From: Phaeovulum veldkampii DSM 11550
GTDB taxonomy: Bacteria > Pseudomonadota > Alphaproteobacteria > Rhodobacterales > Rhodobacteraceae
DNA: 64,000 nucleotides
Direction: 5' to 3'
Assembly: GCF_003034995.1 (NCBI RefSeq)
Contig: NZ_PZKF01000006.1
Coordinates: 53,956 to 117,955 of the forward strand
Below are positions 42,013 to 50,626 of the stretch, piece by piece. Position 1 is the stretch's first letter. Each line of letters begins with the position of its first letter. Under the pieces are notes generated by a model that had not been told where the DNA came from, made no database searches, and saw only the letters and a program-made list of their open reading frames with translations. Position numbers and translations under genes: made by a program.

Positions 42013-44271
42013 ATGAGCCGCTTTGCCGCCCCGATTGCCGAACAGATCTGGGATATGAAATACCGGCTCAAGGCCGCCGATGGCGTGGCTGTGGATGCCA
42101 CCGTCGAAGATAGTTGGCGCCGGATCGCCCGCGCGCTGGCCGAGGTTGAGGCCGATTCCGCGCTGTGGGAAGGGCGGTTCTATTCCGCGCTGGAGGATTT
42201 CAAGTTCCTGCCCGCAGGCCGGATCACCGCGGGGGCGGGCACGGCGCGGTCGGTGACGCTGTTCAACTGTTTTGTCATGGGCACGATCCCCGACAGCATG
42301 GGCGGCATCTTTGACATGCTGAAAGAGGCCGCGCTGACCATGCAGCAGGGCGGCGGCATCGGCTATGACTTTTCCACGATCCGCCCGCGCGGGGCCGAGG
42401 TGAAGGGCGTGGCGGCAGATGCCTCGGGGCCGCTGTCGTTCATGGATGTGTGGGATGCGATGTGCCGCACGATCATGTCGGCGGGCTCGCGCCGGGGCGC
42501 GATGATGGCCACGATGCGCTGCGACCACCCCGATATCGAAGCCTTCATCGCCGCCAAACAGGATGCCGCGCGACTGCGCATGTTCAACCTGTCGGTTCTG
42601 GTGACCGATCCGTTCATGGCCGCGGTCAAGGCCGATGGCCCGTGGGAGCTGACCTTTGGAGGCCGCGTCTATCACACGGTCCAGGCGCGCGATCTGTGGA
42701 ACAAGATCATGCGTGCCACCTATGATTATGCCGAACCCGGCGTGATCTTTATCGACCGCATCAATGCGATGAACAACCTCGGTTACTGCGAACAGATCGC
42801 GGCCACCAACCCCTGCGGCGAACAGCCCCTGCCGCCCTATGGCGCCTGCCTGCTGGGGTCTGTGAACCTGGCGCGGCTGGTCACGGCGCCCTTCACCCCC
42901 GACGCGGCGCTTGATCCTGCGGCACTGGATGATCTGGTGCGGCTGGCCGTGCGGATGATGGATAACGTGGTGGATGCCAGCCGCTTCCCGCTGCCGCAGC
43001 AAGAGGCCGAGGCGCGGGCCAAGCGTCGCATCGGCCTGGGTGTTACCGGGCTGGCCGATGCGCTGTTGATGCTGGGGCTGCGCTATGGTGATGCCCATGC
43101 CGCCGCCCAGACAGAGGCCTGGATGAAACAGATCGCCCGCGCGGCCTATCTGGCCTCGGTCGATCTTGCGCGTGAAAAGGGGCCGTTCCCGCTGTTTGAG
43201 GCCGAAAAATATCTGGCCACCGGCTTCATGCAGACGATGGATGCCGATGTGCGCGAGGCGATCCGCACCCACGGCATCCGCAACAGCCACCTGACCAGCG
43301 TGGCGCCCACCGGCACGATCAGCCTGTATGCGGGCAACGTCTCTTCGGGGATCGAGCCGGTCTTTGCCTATGCCTACAGGCGCAAGGTGCTGCAACCCGA
43401 CGGCTCGCGCAGCGAGGAAGAGGTGGTGGATTACGCCGTGCAGATGTGGCGCGACCGCTTCGGCGAGGCGCCTTTGCCGGATTATTTCGTCAACGCCCAG
43501 ACGCTGGCCCCGCTCGACCATGTGCGGATGCAGGCGGCAGCCCAGAAATGGGTGGACTCGTCGATCTCCAAAACGATCAACTGCCCCGAAGACATCAGTT
43601 TTGATGACTTTCAGGAGGTTTACCTTGCCGCCTATGATACTGGCTGCAAGGGCTGCACCACCTACCGGCCCAATGCGGTGACGGGGTCGGTGCTGACCGT
43701 CTCGGAAACCACCGAAAAGGCCCCCGAACAGGACAAGGGCGCCGAGGTCGTCTATCTGACCGAGCCGCTCGACCGCCCCGCGGCGCTGGAGGGTGCGACC
43801 TACAAGCTGAAATGGCCAGGGTCGGAACACGCAATCTACATTACCATCAATGACATTGTGCAGGGTGGCCACCGCCGCCCGTTCGAGGTGTTCATCAACT
43901 CCAAGAACATGGAACATTTCGCCTGGACGGTGGCGCTGACGCGGATGGTGTCAGCCGTGTTCCGCCGCGGTGGCGATGTCAGCTTTGTGGTCGAGGAACT
44001 GAAGGCGGTCTTTGACCCCCGCGGCGGGGCGTGGATCGAGGGCCGCTATATCCCGTCGATTCTGGCTGCGATCGGTGGCGTGATCGAGCGGCACCTTGTC
44101 ACCACCGGCTTCATCGCGGGCGAGGGGCAGGGGCTGAAGACCGACCCCCACGCAATGGCCATGGGCGACATTCCCCGCGCCCCGGCCTGCCCGTCGTGCG
44201 GCGCCTATGCGATGCGGATGGTCGAAGGCTGCATGACCTGCGCCGACTGCGGCCATTCGAAATGCGGCTGA
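42013..44271 (+). CDS. nrdJ: Adenosylcobalamin-dependent (class II) ribonucleoside-diphosphate reductase
   Basis: Reduces ribonucleotides to deoxyribonucleotides using B12 instead of a diiron subunit, so it works with or without oxygen. The 752-residue protein has the radical-site segment NPCGEQPLPPYGACLLGSVN, GYDFSTIRPRGAEVKGV and AGSRRGAMMATMRCDHPDIE, and SVAPTGTISLYAGNVSSGIE. The C-terminus carries a Cys-rich tail (PACPSCGAYAMRMVEGCMTC, then ADCGHSKCG) that holds the redox-active and zinc cysteines. No cobalamin riboswitch is evident in the 101-base upstream gap. A hairpin follows the stop. Confidence 0.95.
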   Translation: MSRFAAPIAEQIWDMKYRLKAADGVAVDATVEDSWRRIARALAEVEADSALWEGRFYSALEDFKFLPAGRITAGAGTARSVTLFNCFVMGTIPDSMGGIFDMLKEAALTMQQGGGIGYDFSTIRPRGAEVKGVAADASGPLSFMDVWDAMCRTIMSAGSRRGAMMATMRCDHPDIEAFIAAKQDAARLRMFNLSVLVTDPFMAAVKADGPWELTFGGRVYHTVQARDLWNKIMRATYDYAEPGVIFIDRINAMNNLGYCEQIAATNPCGEQPLPPYGACLLGSVNLARLVTAPFTPDAALDPAALDDLVRLAVRMMDNVVDASRFPLPQQEAEARAKRRIGLGVTGLADALLMLGLRYGDAHAAAQTEAWMKQIARAAYLASVDLAREKGPFPLFEAEKYLATGFMQTMDADVREAIRTHGIRNSHLTSVAPTGTISLYAGNVSSGIEPVFAYAYRRKVLQPDGSRSEEEVVDYAVQMWRDRFGEAPLPDYFVNAQTLAPLDHVRMQAAAQKWVDSSISKTINCPEDISFDDFQEVYLAAYDTGCKGCTTYRPNAVTGSVLTVSETTEKAPEQDKGAEVVYLTEPLDRPAALEGATYKLKWPGSEHAIYITINDIVQGGHRRPFEVFINSKNMEHFAWTVALTRMVSAVFRRGGDVSFVVEELKAVFDPRGGAWIEGRYIPSILAAIGGVIERHLVTTGFIAGEGQGLKTDPHAMAMGDIPRAPACPSCGAYAMRMVEGCMTCADCGHSKCG

Positions 44272-44299
44272 GGGGTATCCGCGGTTTTTCTTGAAAAAT

Positions 44300-44323
44300 C
44301 CCGGAATTTTTTGCCATTCCGGG
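44300..44323 (+). terminator. Terminator-like hairpin after nrdJ
   Basis: Arms CCCGGAAT (44300-44307) and ATTCCGGG (44316-44323) with loop TTTTTGCC, 28 bases after the nrdJ stop. A smaller TTTTTC-TT-GAAAAA hairpin lies directly before it. This marks the end of the core-gene region on the left side of the island. Confidence 0.65.
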
Positions 44324-44476
44324 CAAAAATGGTTCCACCTTACCAGTCTTTTTCTTCCACCCCCGCGCAACCATTTGATTTTCCTATGAACGGGCGGCGG
44401 CCTAACTGGGCCGCCGCTGGAACTGATAGGGCCTGCCAGATGAGGCTGGTTTCGGGCGGAGCGCTCTGATCTGACG

Positions 44477-44559
44477 GTCCTTTTCGTTCCGCTTGATCCG
44501 ATTCATTCAGGCCGATGAGGTCTGGCGCTACCCTGAAATCAAGCGGTTTCGGAAAGGAC
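44477..44559. repeat. Long imperfect inverted repeat
   Basis: The left arm starting at 44477 (GTCCTTTTCG then TTCCGCTTGAT) pairs with the right arm at 44538-44559 (ATCAAGCGG then TTTCGGAAAGGAC), about 18 of 21 positions, around a 40-base loop. It could be a transposon-end or MITE-type remnant, or a strong RNA hairpin. Confidence 0.55.
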
Positions 44560-44677
44560 GATGCCTGAGCTCATTCCCGGTGTTCCACTTGACCAGCACC
44601 GCACCGGGGACGGCCCACGCCTTCTGCCGGCCCGGCGCCTGGAAACGGGGCCTAGACAAGCGCGCCTGGTGAAAGGA

Positions 44678-44801
44678 CCATCTCGAAATCTGGAAGTGCA
44701 CACCGATCCGGGGACCGTATCAGCCCGCTGACGCGTCATCCCCGTCGAAATACCTCTGCCCCACTGTCGACTTCGAAATTTTCTAGCGGAACCGGGTCCG
44801 G
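44678..44801 (+). repeat. Diverged direct repeat, left copy
   Basis: This stretch, from CCATCTCGAAATCTGG to GGGTCCGG, matches 46989-47113 in the same orientation. In the best 53-base block (44699 onward) I count 44 identical bases, with ATCAGCCC and ACGCGTCATCCCCG shared exactly. The two copies bracket the HEPN gene and its neighbour. Confidence 0.7.
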
Positions 44802-44995
44802 ATCATGTGATGGATTTTAGGTCTATCGGGACTTGGGCGACCGCTTTGCGGACCTTGCGGCCGTTCGGTGCAAGTGCAACTTAGAATGATCTGACTGTCG
44901 GCAGTGCGCAGAAAGCGGGGTTTGCAAAGTTTGAACTGTTTCCCTAGAGCGGCCGCTCGTGTAGCATGATGTTAACTTGGGTTCGGGGACAACGT

Positions 44996-45922
44996 ATGAG
45001 TGTTTTGCCGGTGGATCTGGACAAGATCATCGAAACTGCGGATCGGGAACTTCAGGCGGAAGGTGTGCCGCCACATGCGCGGCCGATTCATGCTGTTATG
45101 AAGGTTGGAAGTGCTTTGACCCTTCCCAGACTACCGCTCATTCCCCTTAACGAGCACGATCCTGAAAAGGATAGCTTTCCTGATTTGATTACACAGAGAA
45201 TCTCATCATGGTATCGAGAGTTATATGGTGATCGCCTCAAATTTGATCCATCTGCAAATGCTCGTGTGGCGATCATTGCAGATGGCGATATTTGGGAAGG
45301 AAATCTGCCAATCATTTTTGGCGGCTTAGTGGCTCCTAGCCGCGAATTGCCAGACACCACAACTAAAGGTCAGAACGCTCCAGAAATATACAACCCATGT
45401 GCCCATTTGACGGGCATTACTCAAGCCCGGCTCGACCGCTTCACACACGCTGACATCAATGAGGTGGTTGAGTTATATAACTTAGGGCACAATGCAAGAG
45501 ACGCATTCAAACGGTTCAGGGAGTATAATCCGCTGTTCGCAAGAGCAGAAGCGGATTGGGCAGCAGCAACGTTGCATTTGACCACTCAGAGGCCTGACTA
45601 CGGCCAATCCTTATACTCATCTTATCAGGTCACTGAAAAATTCATGAAGGGACTTTATGCGGTAATCACACACGAGAAAGCGCCTCATGTCCATGGATTG
45701 GTAGGGTTATTCAAGGAGTTGAAAACTAAATGCCAAGTCAGAGGCTTAGATGTTCTGGAACCTGTGCTGGAAAAGATACCATATAATTCGTCTGCTCGAT
45801 ATGAAGCACGGATTTCTCGCTCTGTAGCCTATACAGCTTATAAATCTAGCCTCGAGCTTGTCGGTCAGCTCGGCACTGTTGGCTATTCCAGCTATCATCA
45901 AACTAACAAGCAAGCAGAGTAG
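44996..45922 (+). CDS. HEPN-domain protein of accessory module (unknown function)
   Basis: A 308-residue protein (start MSVLPVDLDKIIETADREL). Residues 184-290 read like a HEPN domain: ADWAAATLHLTTQRPDYGQS, SLYSSYQVTEKFMKGLYAVI, then KAPHVHGLVGLFKEL, i.e. paired helices with the EK-x-(M/L)KxL pattern and a His-containing loop. The N-terminal ~180 residues (RVAIIADGDIWEGNLPIIFG, GLVAPSRELPDTTTKGQNAP) match no family that I know. The classic HEPN RNase motif R-x4-6-H is not clearly present, so it may be an inactive or nucleotidyltransferase-partner type. Codon use is AT-richer than in the core genes. HEPN proteins are frequent in toxin-antitoxin and phage-defence modules; that role here is inference. 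Confidence 0.65.
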   Translation: MSVLPVDLDKIIETADRELQAEGVPPHARPIHAVMKVGSALTLPRLPLIPLNEHDPEKDSFPDLITQRISSWYRELYGDRLKFDPSANARVAIIADGDIWEGNLPIIFGGLVAPSRELPDTTTKGQNAPEIYNPCAHLTGITQARLDRFTHADINEVVELYNLGHNARDAFKRFREYNPLFARAEADWAAATLHLTTQRPDYGQSLYSSYQVTEKFMKGLYAVITHEKAPHVHGLVGLFKELKTKCQVRGLDVLEPVLEKIPYNSSARYEARISRSVAYTAYKSSLELVGQLGTVGYSSYHQTNKQAE

Positions 45923-46052
45923 AAAAAACGCTGGAGATAATAGGTGCTCCGTCAGCATCTATTTTGCTGCTACTGTTGATGTTCCTCTTTATAATGTGAG
46001 AACATCCAAGATACGGTTTCTGCTCTGGGTTCTTTTAAACCAAAGGCATTTT

Positions 46053-46556
46053 ATGGATAAGTCCGATGTAGCCCTGTTACTTTCTGCGGTGAGTGCAGTG
46101 ACAGCGGTAGGCAGTTTAATATACGCTCGCCGTATCGCGCTAAATGATAGTGCTCGAATGAAGCGTAAACAGCTTGTATTTGAAACAAGTTCGACGCCGT
46201 GCAAAGAATACCCAGACTGGCACTCTGTTACTGTTATCATTAGGAACTTCGAGCCAGTTAGTGCAACTGTGTTGCGGGTTAAATCAAAGCGACATGGCGC
46301 ATGGTGGAGTGCGAGGGCTAGACTTCTGTCAAACGATTGCCGATATGAAATGACCGAGAGCGGCCCGAATCCTTGGTCAGCACAAGTCGAAAGATTGCCA
46401 GATCACCTAGCAAAGCATGACCTTGAAATGAACCGTTGGGTTCCTGAGACCGGCGTCGATAACGGCGTGGTAAGTGTGTCATTCTTCACGACCAAGAAGG
46501 TCATGTCCAGTGACTTGCTGCTTTATTGGGAGTGGAACGACGGCACTTCTCCCTAG
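46053..46556 (+). CDS. Small membrane-anchored protein of accessory module (unknown function)
   Basis: A 167-residue protein 130 bases after the HEPN gene, same strand. An N-terminal helix (VALLLSAVSAVTAVGSLIYA) anchors it; the rest is soluble with beta-like segments (DWHSVTVIIRNFEPVSATVL, VVSVSFFTTKKVMSSDLLLY, YWEWNDG). The start at 46053 (MDKSDVALLL) puts the helix at the N-terminus; the frame is open further upstream but overlaps the HEPN gene. It has the same low-GC character as the HEPN gene. I recognise no family. A membrane effector partnered with the HEPN protein is possible but unproven. Confidence 0.6.
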   Translation: MDKSDVALLLSAVSAVTAVGSLIYARRIALNDSARMKRKQLVFETSSTPCKEYPDWHSVTVIIRNFEPVSATVLRVKSKRHGAWWSARARLLSNDCRYEMTESGPNPWSAQVERLPDHLAKHDLEMNRWVPETGVDNGVVSVSFFTTKKVMSSDLLLYWEWNDGTSP

Positions 46557-47367
46557 AGTTCGGAAAGCCTCTGGCCGTCGGCTGTGGGCTCCTTTCATCT
46601 CGCCCGCCGCTGAACCACCGATCATTGTTCTGACTTCGCGATCTGACCGTGGGACCCAAATTCCCCGAGGTTCCCTACTTCGATCCCAACCGCCCCTGTC
46701 CCTACAGCCCGAGCCCTAGGGGTGAATCTGGTCCAAAAGGTAACATAAGGCCAGCCCAACTGAACCCATAATTTACTCTACTCATACCCGGAAGACGTAT
46801 CCCTCCCGATGTGAATACCCTGTCCCCCGCGCGGCACGAAATCTCCGAGCTATGCGCGCAGACCCGACTCCGGGAACAGCGCTTACCTGTTCCGTATCTG
46901 GGACCATCTTTACACAGGGATACCCGGCCGCCCGGGCCGGGGGACATTACCCTAGGAAATGACAACACCGCCCTAGCGGACGGTGCTTCCATCTGGACAA
47001 TCTGGACGATCACACTGATCGGGGGTCCGGATCAGCCCAGTTACGCGTCATCCCCGCCAAAATCCGTCCCCCCCCTCACCGACCCCGAAGTTATCGAGCG
47101 CCGCGAGGTCCGGCACCCCCGTCCGGGCGCTGAAGGTTGCTCGGGATATAAGGGCCATCATACCCCAGAACCGGGTGGCCATCGCGGGGCTTTACCTCGC
47201 CCATCGCCTCCTGCGCGAGGAAGACATAATCCGCCAGGCACTAGACCCCGGAGAATGGGACCGAGCGTTCCCGCTCTGACAGGGTGACCACTGGGGTTGC
47301 GGAAAGGCAGTCAAGTTTCATCAGAGAACTAAGAAAAAACATTCTTCCGAATGAAACTGTCCGAAGA
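46557..47367. other. Gene-free, degenerate right flank of HEPN module
   Basis: No intact gene in about 810 bases. It holds a GC hairpin (CCCGGCC, loop, GGCCGGG; 46923-46941), the right copy of the direct repeat (46989-47113), and a stretch near 47086-47278 that can be read as coding-like remnant (KVARDIRAIIPQNRVAIAGL and AHRLLREEDIIRQALDPGEW) without a credible start. It looks like eroded mobile or phage-type DNA. Confidence 0.5.
46989..47113 (+). repeat. Diverged direct repeat, right copy
   Basis: The partner of 44678-44801, same orientation, about 2.3 kb away. It starts with CCATCTGGACAATCTGG and ends with GAGGTCCGG. The divergence (roughly one base in six in the clearest block) argues for an old duplication rather than a recent target-site duplication. 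Confidence 0.7.
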
Positions 47368-47832
47368 CTATGAATCCGGATGTCCCGTTCGATGATCAGG
47401 GGTTATCGGATTTTTCGCGAATTTCTCACGACGCAACCTCCTTCCCGTTTCCGGTCCGGAGGCTATTTCACGACCCGGAGCCGGGGTGGTTTCGGGTCCA
47501 GCGCGAGGTAACGGGCCCAGAGCGGCGTGATCATAGACCCGGTCGGCGATCTTCCGGCCACCCGTCATGTCCTCGGATAAAAGCCCGGACCAGACCAGCG
47601 GTTTGAGAATCCCGCCATACAGGTCCCCCACCCGGGGATCGTAAACCTGTCCCGGATCCGATGGACCGTAGAAAACCTCGGTCAGCGCCCGCGCGGTGAT
47701 CCCGCCCCGGGCTTCATAGTCAATCACGTTCAACCAGACATCCCAGTTTCCGAGGAGATTGCGGTTTTTTCGAGGGTGACGGAATTCATCCGCAGTGAAC
47801 AGGAGCGTCCGGGTGACCGCATCAACGGGCAA
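47368..47832 (-). pseudogene. Truncated unknown gene fused to IS remnant
   Basis: A minus-strand open frame of 154 codons. Residues after about the sixth codon look like real protein (TLLFTADEFRHPRKNRNLLG, NVIDYEARGGITARALTEVF, GGILKPLVWSGLLSED), but the first codons fall inside the IstB remnant on the other strand, so the natural 5' end is missing. The layout '...ARALTEVFYGP...LKPLVWSGLL' reminds me of the helical C-terminal part of large plasmid/SEC-C-associated proteins (pRiA4b ORF-3-like). This is a weak impression. It is probably not expressed as a normal protein. Confidence 0.4.
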
Positions 47833-48325
47833 AACTCACGTCCTGTGTGCCATCGGGCATGCCCTTGTCGAAGCCGGCAGGCGCGTCCTCTACACCAGCA
47901 CGACCGACATGGTGCAGAAGCTCCAGGCCGCCCGCCGCGACCTCGCCCTCGAGGCCGCCCTCGCCAAGCTCGACAAGTTCGATCTCATCATCCTCGATGA
48001 CATCACCTATGCCCAGAAGGATCAGGCCGAGAGCTCCGTGCTCTTCGAACTGATCGCCCGGCGCTACGAGACCAGAAGCCTCGCCATCGCGGCCAACCAG
48101 CCCTTCAGCGCCTGGGACAAGATCTTCCCCGACCAGGCTGTAACCGTCGCCGCGATCGACCGCCTCGTTCACCACGCCACCATCCTCGAGATGAACGGCG
48201 ACAGCTATCGCAGGCGTGCCGCGGCCGGACGGCGATCAGCCAATCTTGACGCCGGAGCAACAACCTCCAGCGACAACCTCGAAGCCAAAACCACCGACAA
48301 CATCATGGAGGACACAACAACCTAA
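47795..48325 (+). pseudogene. istB: IstB-like helper ATPase of an IS21-family element, 5'-truncated
   Basis: From about 47817 the frame reads STGKTHVLCAIGHALVEAGR, DMVQKLQAARRDLALEAALA, the Walker B IILDDITYA and QPFSAWDKIFPDQAVTVAAI, RLVHHATILEMNGDSYRRRA, which is the C-terminal two-thirds of IstB, the AAA+ helper of IS21 transposases. The Walker A is cut (only TGKTH remains of GxxGxGKT/SH) and the N-terminal domain is gone. No IstA is present. The element's outer end is probably at 48396/48397, within the neighbouring NUDIX gene. It is a dead IS fragment. Confidence 0.85.
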
Positions 48326-48969
48326 CCAATCCGATCGCAGCGGTCAGAACCGGCCAACTTGGTTGTCGGCGCAGGACAAGGAGGTTGACGCTCTACAGCG
48401 CGCAGCATGCGGGCGGTGGCGCCCCAGATGTAATAGGGCCCATAGGGGGCGACGTAATAGGCCCGCATCCGGCCGCGCCAGCGCCGCTGTTCGATGCGAA
48501 AACTGGCGCCAGTGGCGATATGCGCGAAGGGAACGGTGAACACCTCGTCCACCTCGCCACGTTCGGGGCGGGGCGTGAACGGCGCGGTAACCCGGGCCAG
48601 AACCGGGGTGACGAGGAAACCCGTCACCGTCTCGTGCGGCGCCAGGGCACCCAATACCTGAACGTTGCCGCGCGGCAGGCCGATTTCTTCCTCGGCTTCG
48701 CGCAGCGCCGCCGCAATCGAGCCATCCTCGCCCGGGTCGACCTTTCCGCCCGGCAAGGCGATCTGCCCCGGATGATGGCGCAGGTGCGAGGCGCGTTTTG
48801 TCAGGTAAAGCCGAAGGCCCCCGGGCGTTGCCTCGAACGCCATCAGCACCCCTGCCGGCCGCAGCACGCGGTTTTCGGGCGGCGGCATTTCCGGGTTGAG
48901 GTCGTAATCCGACGAGGGCCGCCCCGGTCTTGCCAAGGCGGCAAGCAGAGGGGCGAAACCTTCAGGCAT
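48322..48969 (-). CDS. CoA-pyrophosphatase-like NUDIX hydrolase with IS-derived tail
   Basis: A 215-residue NUDIX protein of the CoA-diphosphatase (NudL/YeaB) type: LTKRASHLRHHPGQIALPGG precedes the NUDIX box GGKVDPGEDGSIAAALREAE and EEIGLP. The start at 48969 (MPEGFAPLLAALARPGRPSS) overlaps the Hsp33 stop by eight bases. Native sequence continues to GPYYIWGATARMLRA; the last 24 codons (48325-48396) come from the adjacent IS21 remnant. The catalytic domain is complete, so activity may be kept. In related genomes a tRNA CCA-adding enzyme gene often follows; it is absent here. Confidence 0.85.
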   Translation of the reverse strand: MPEGFAPLLAALARPGRPSSDYDLNPEMPPPENRVLRPAGVLMAFEATPGGLRLYLTKRASHLRHHPGQIALPGGKVDPGEDGSIAAALREAEEEIGLPRGNVQVLGALAPHETVTGFLVTPVLARVTAPFTPRPERGEVDEVFTVPFAHIATGASFRIEQRRWRGRMRAYYVAPYGPYYIWGATARMLRAVERQPPCPAPTTKLAGSDRCDRIG

Positions 48970-49999
48970 CGGTTGCCCCTTTCGGGCTGCCGTCGGGGGC
49001 CTTGCGCGCCTCAAAGCCAAGCGTCAGCGGATCGAACACGTAATGCGCGCCGCAAAACTGGCAATCGGCGGTCACCGTACCCTCGGGGGTGGTCATATGG
49101 CCGATGTCGCGCGCCGAATAGATCGACAGGCTGGTGCGGACGCGATCCTCGGAACAGGTGCAGCCGAACTCCACCTTTTGCGGATCGAACACGCGTGGCA
49201 ATTCTTCGTTGAAGAGACGCAGCAACAGGGTCGTCAGCCCAACCGAGGGGCCGGTCAGTTCCATTTCCTCGACGGTGTCGAGCAGCACGTTCACCCGGGT
49301 CCAGTCTTCGTCCGTTTCCCCCGCGAGAATGCCGGCATGCCGCGCCGGCCCCGCCCCGGCCAAACCCCCGGCCAAACCCCCGCCCACACCCTCGAGCGGC
49401 GCATCGGGCGCGGTCGGCATCATTTGCAGCATCACGCCACCCGCCCGCCATCGCGCCGCCTGACCGGGTTCGCTTGAACGGCCATAGGCAAGCTGGAACC
49501 GTGTCGGCAATTGCTCGGACTTGGCAAAATAGGCCTCGGCGCAGGTGGCAAGCGTGCCTCCCGCCAAGGGCGTGAAACCCTGATAGGGCAGGGTCCCCTC
49601 GCCCTGATCGATCATCACCGCAAGATACCCCTCGCCGATCTGGCCGAAGGGATCGGCTTTCTCGTCAAGGCGTTCGGCGTCATAGCTGGCCTAGGCCCGG
49701 ACCCGCGCCGGGGCGCCATCTTGCGCGGGCGCATAGTAATCGGCGGCCAGAATCCGGATCGGCCCCTTGCCGCGCACCTGCAACGACAGTTTCCAGCGCA
49801 GCTTCATCGTTTGCCCGATCAGGGCGGTGAGCAATGCGATCTCTGCCACCAACCCTTCGACGATGGCGGGGTATCGGTGCTGTTGCAGCACATCCGCAAG
49901 CACGCCATCAAGGCGCGCGATGCGACCGCGCACATCGGTGCGGTCAAGCTGGAATGGCAGGACGGTATCGTCCCAGGCGAGTTGCGAAAGCGTGGTCAT
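48962..49999 (-). pseudogene. hslO: Hsp33 redox chaperone gene interrupted by an amber codon
   Basis: Reading on the minus strand from ATG 49999 (MTTLSQLAWDDTVLPFQLD) gives 102 residues of Hsp33, then TAG at 49691-49693, after which the same frame continues (ASYDAERLDEKADPFGQIGE and onward) to 48962. The zinc-binding redox switch is intact in the second half: GCTCSED and DCQFCGAHY (CxC and CxxC). A Gly/Leu/Ala-rich insertion (GVGGGLAGGLAGAGPARH) lies mid-protein. One base change would restore a ~345-residue Hsp33. As written it yields an N-terminal fragment, unless a downstream Met (49618 or 49615) is used to make a C-terminal piece. Confidence 0.85.
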
Positions 50000-50092
50000 C
50001 TGGATCCCGGGGGTTTTCGATCAGCCCTTGGGCTGGCATACCGTGCCAATATAGTGGGGGCAACCGTTCCCCCAAGGGGCCAGGAGACGAAA

Positions 50093-50536
50093 ATGCGACG
50101 TTTCGGTGAGAGGTTGGTGCGGGGGCAGCATTACCGGCCACGTCCGGGCGCCTATGCGGTGCTGGTGCGCGGCGGGCAGTTCCTGATCACCCATCAGGCC
50201 GAACCGACGCCCGAATTTCAGCTTCCTGGGGGCGGCATCGACCCGGGCGAGGGGCCGTTGACGGCGCTCCACCGCGAGGTTTTCGAAGAAACCGGCTGGA
50301 GCATCACGGCGGCGCGGCGGTTGGGGGCCTATCGGCGCTTTACCTACATGCCCGAATACGATCGCTGGGCGGAAAAGATCTGCCACATCTATCTTGCGCG
50401 GCCGGCGCTGCGGCTTTCCCCCCCGAGCGAGGCCGGGCACGAAGCCTGTTGGGTGACCGGCGCCGACGCGATGCGCTTGCTTGCGAATGCGGGGGATCGG
50501 CATTTTCTGGGGCTGATCTTGCGCCAACTGCGCTGA
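50093..50536 (+). CDS. NUDIX hydrolase
   Basis: A 147-residue NUDIX-fold protein, divergent from the Hsp33 gene. The start at 50093 (MRRFGERLVRGQHYRPRPGA) has AGGAG six bases upstream. The NUDIX box is GGGIDPGEGPLTALHREVFE followed by ETGW, with all the metal-binding glutamates. The substrate is unknown; the family acts on nucleoside diphosphates linked to other groups. It precedes the secretion operon but is separated from it by 159 bases containing a promoter-like sequence. Confidence 0.9.
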   Translation: MRRFGERLVRGQHYRPRPGAYAVLVRGGQFLITHQAEPTPEFQLPGGGIDPGEGPLTALHREVFEETGWSITAARRLGAYRRFTYMPEYDRWAEKICHIYLARPALRLSPPSEAGHEACWVTGADAMRLLANAGDRHFLGLILRQLR

Positions 50537-50626
50537 TGCGACGCCTGTGGCCATCAAGATATAGACCACTCACCCGTATTTTTACCAATAAGTGCAACAA
50601 ATCACTAGCCTTAGGGCTGGTTTTGT

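Larger units (their letters stand above)
44324..44995. other. Gene-free left flank of accessory island
   Basis: No gene that I can support in 672 bases. It contains a 9-base-pair hairpin (GCGGCGGCC, loop TAACTG, GGCCGCCGC; 44394-44417), a long imperfect inverted repeat (44477-44559), one copy of a diverged direct repeat (44678-44801) and a perfect 12-base palindrome GAGCGGCCGCTC (44947-44958) 37 bases upstream of the HEPN gene. The mix suggests decayed mobile DNA plus the promoter region of the next gene. Confidence 0.55.

Noticed and set aside
46811..47287. A 158-codon plus-strand frame covering the right repeat
   Set aside because: Pro/Arg/Gly-rich low-complexity translation, no ribosome site, no motif; treated as degenerate DNA.
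49691..49693. The Hsp33 amber codon as pyrrolysine or another recoded residue
   Set aside because: No recoding element or pyrrolysine genes in the window; relatives have an ordinary residue there as I recall.
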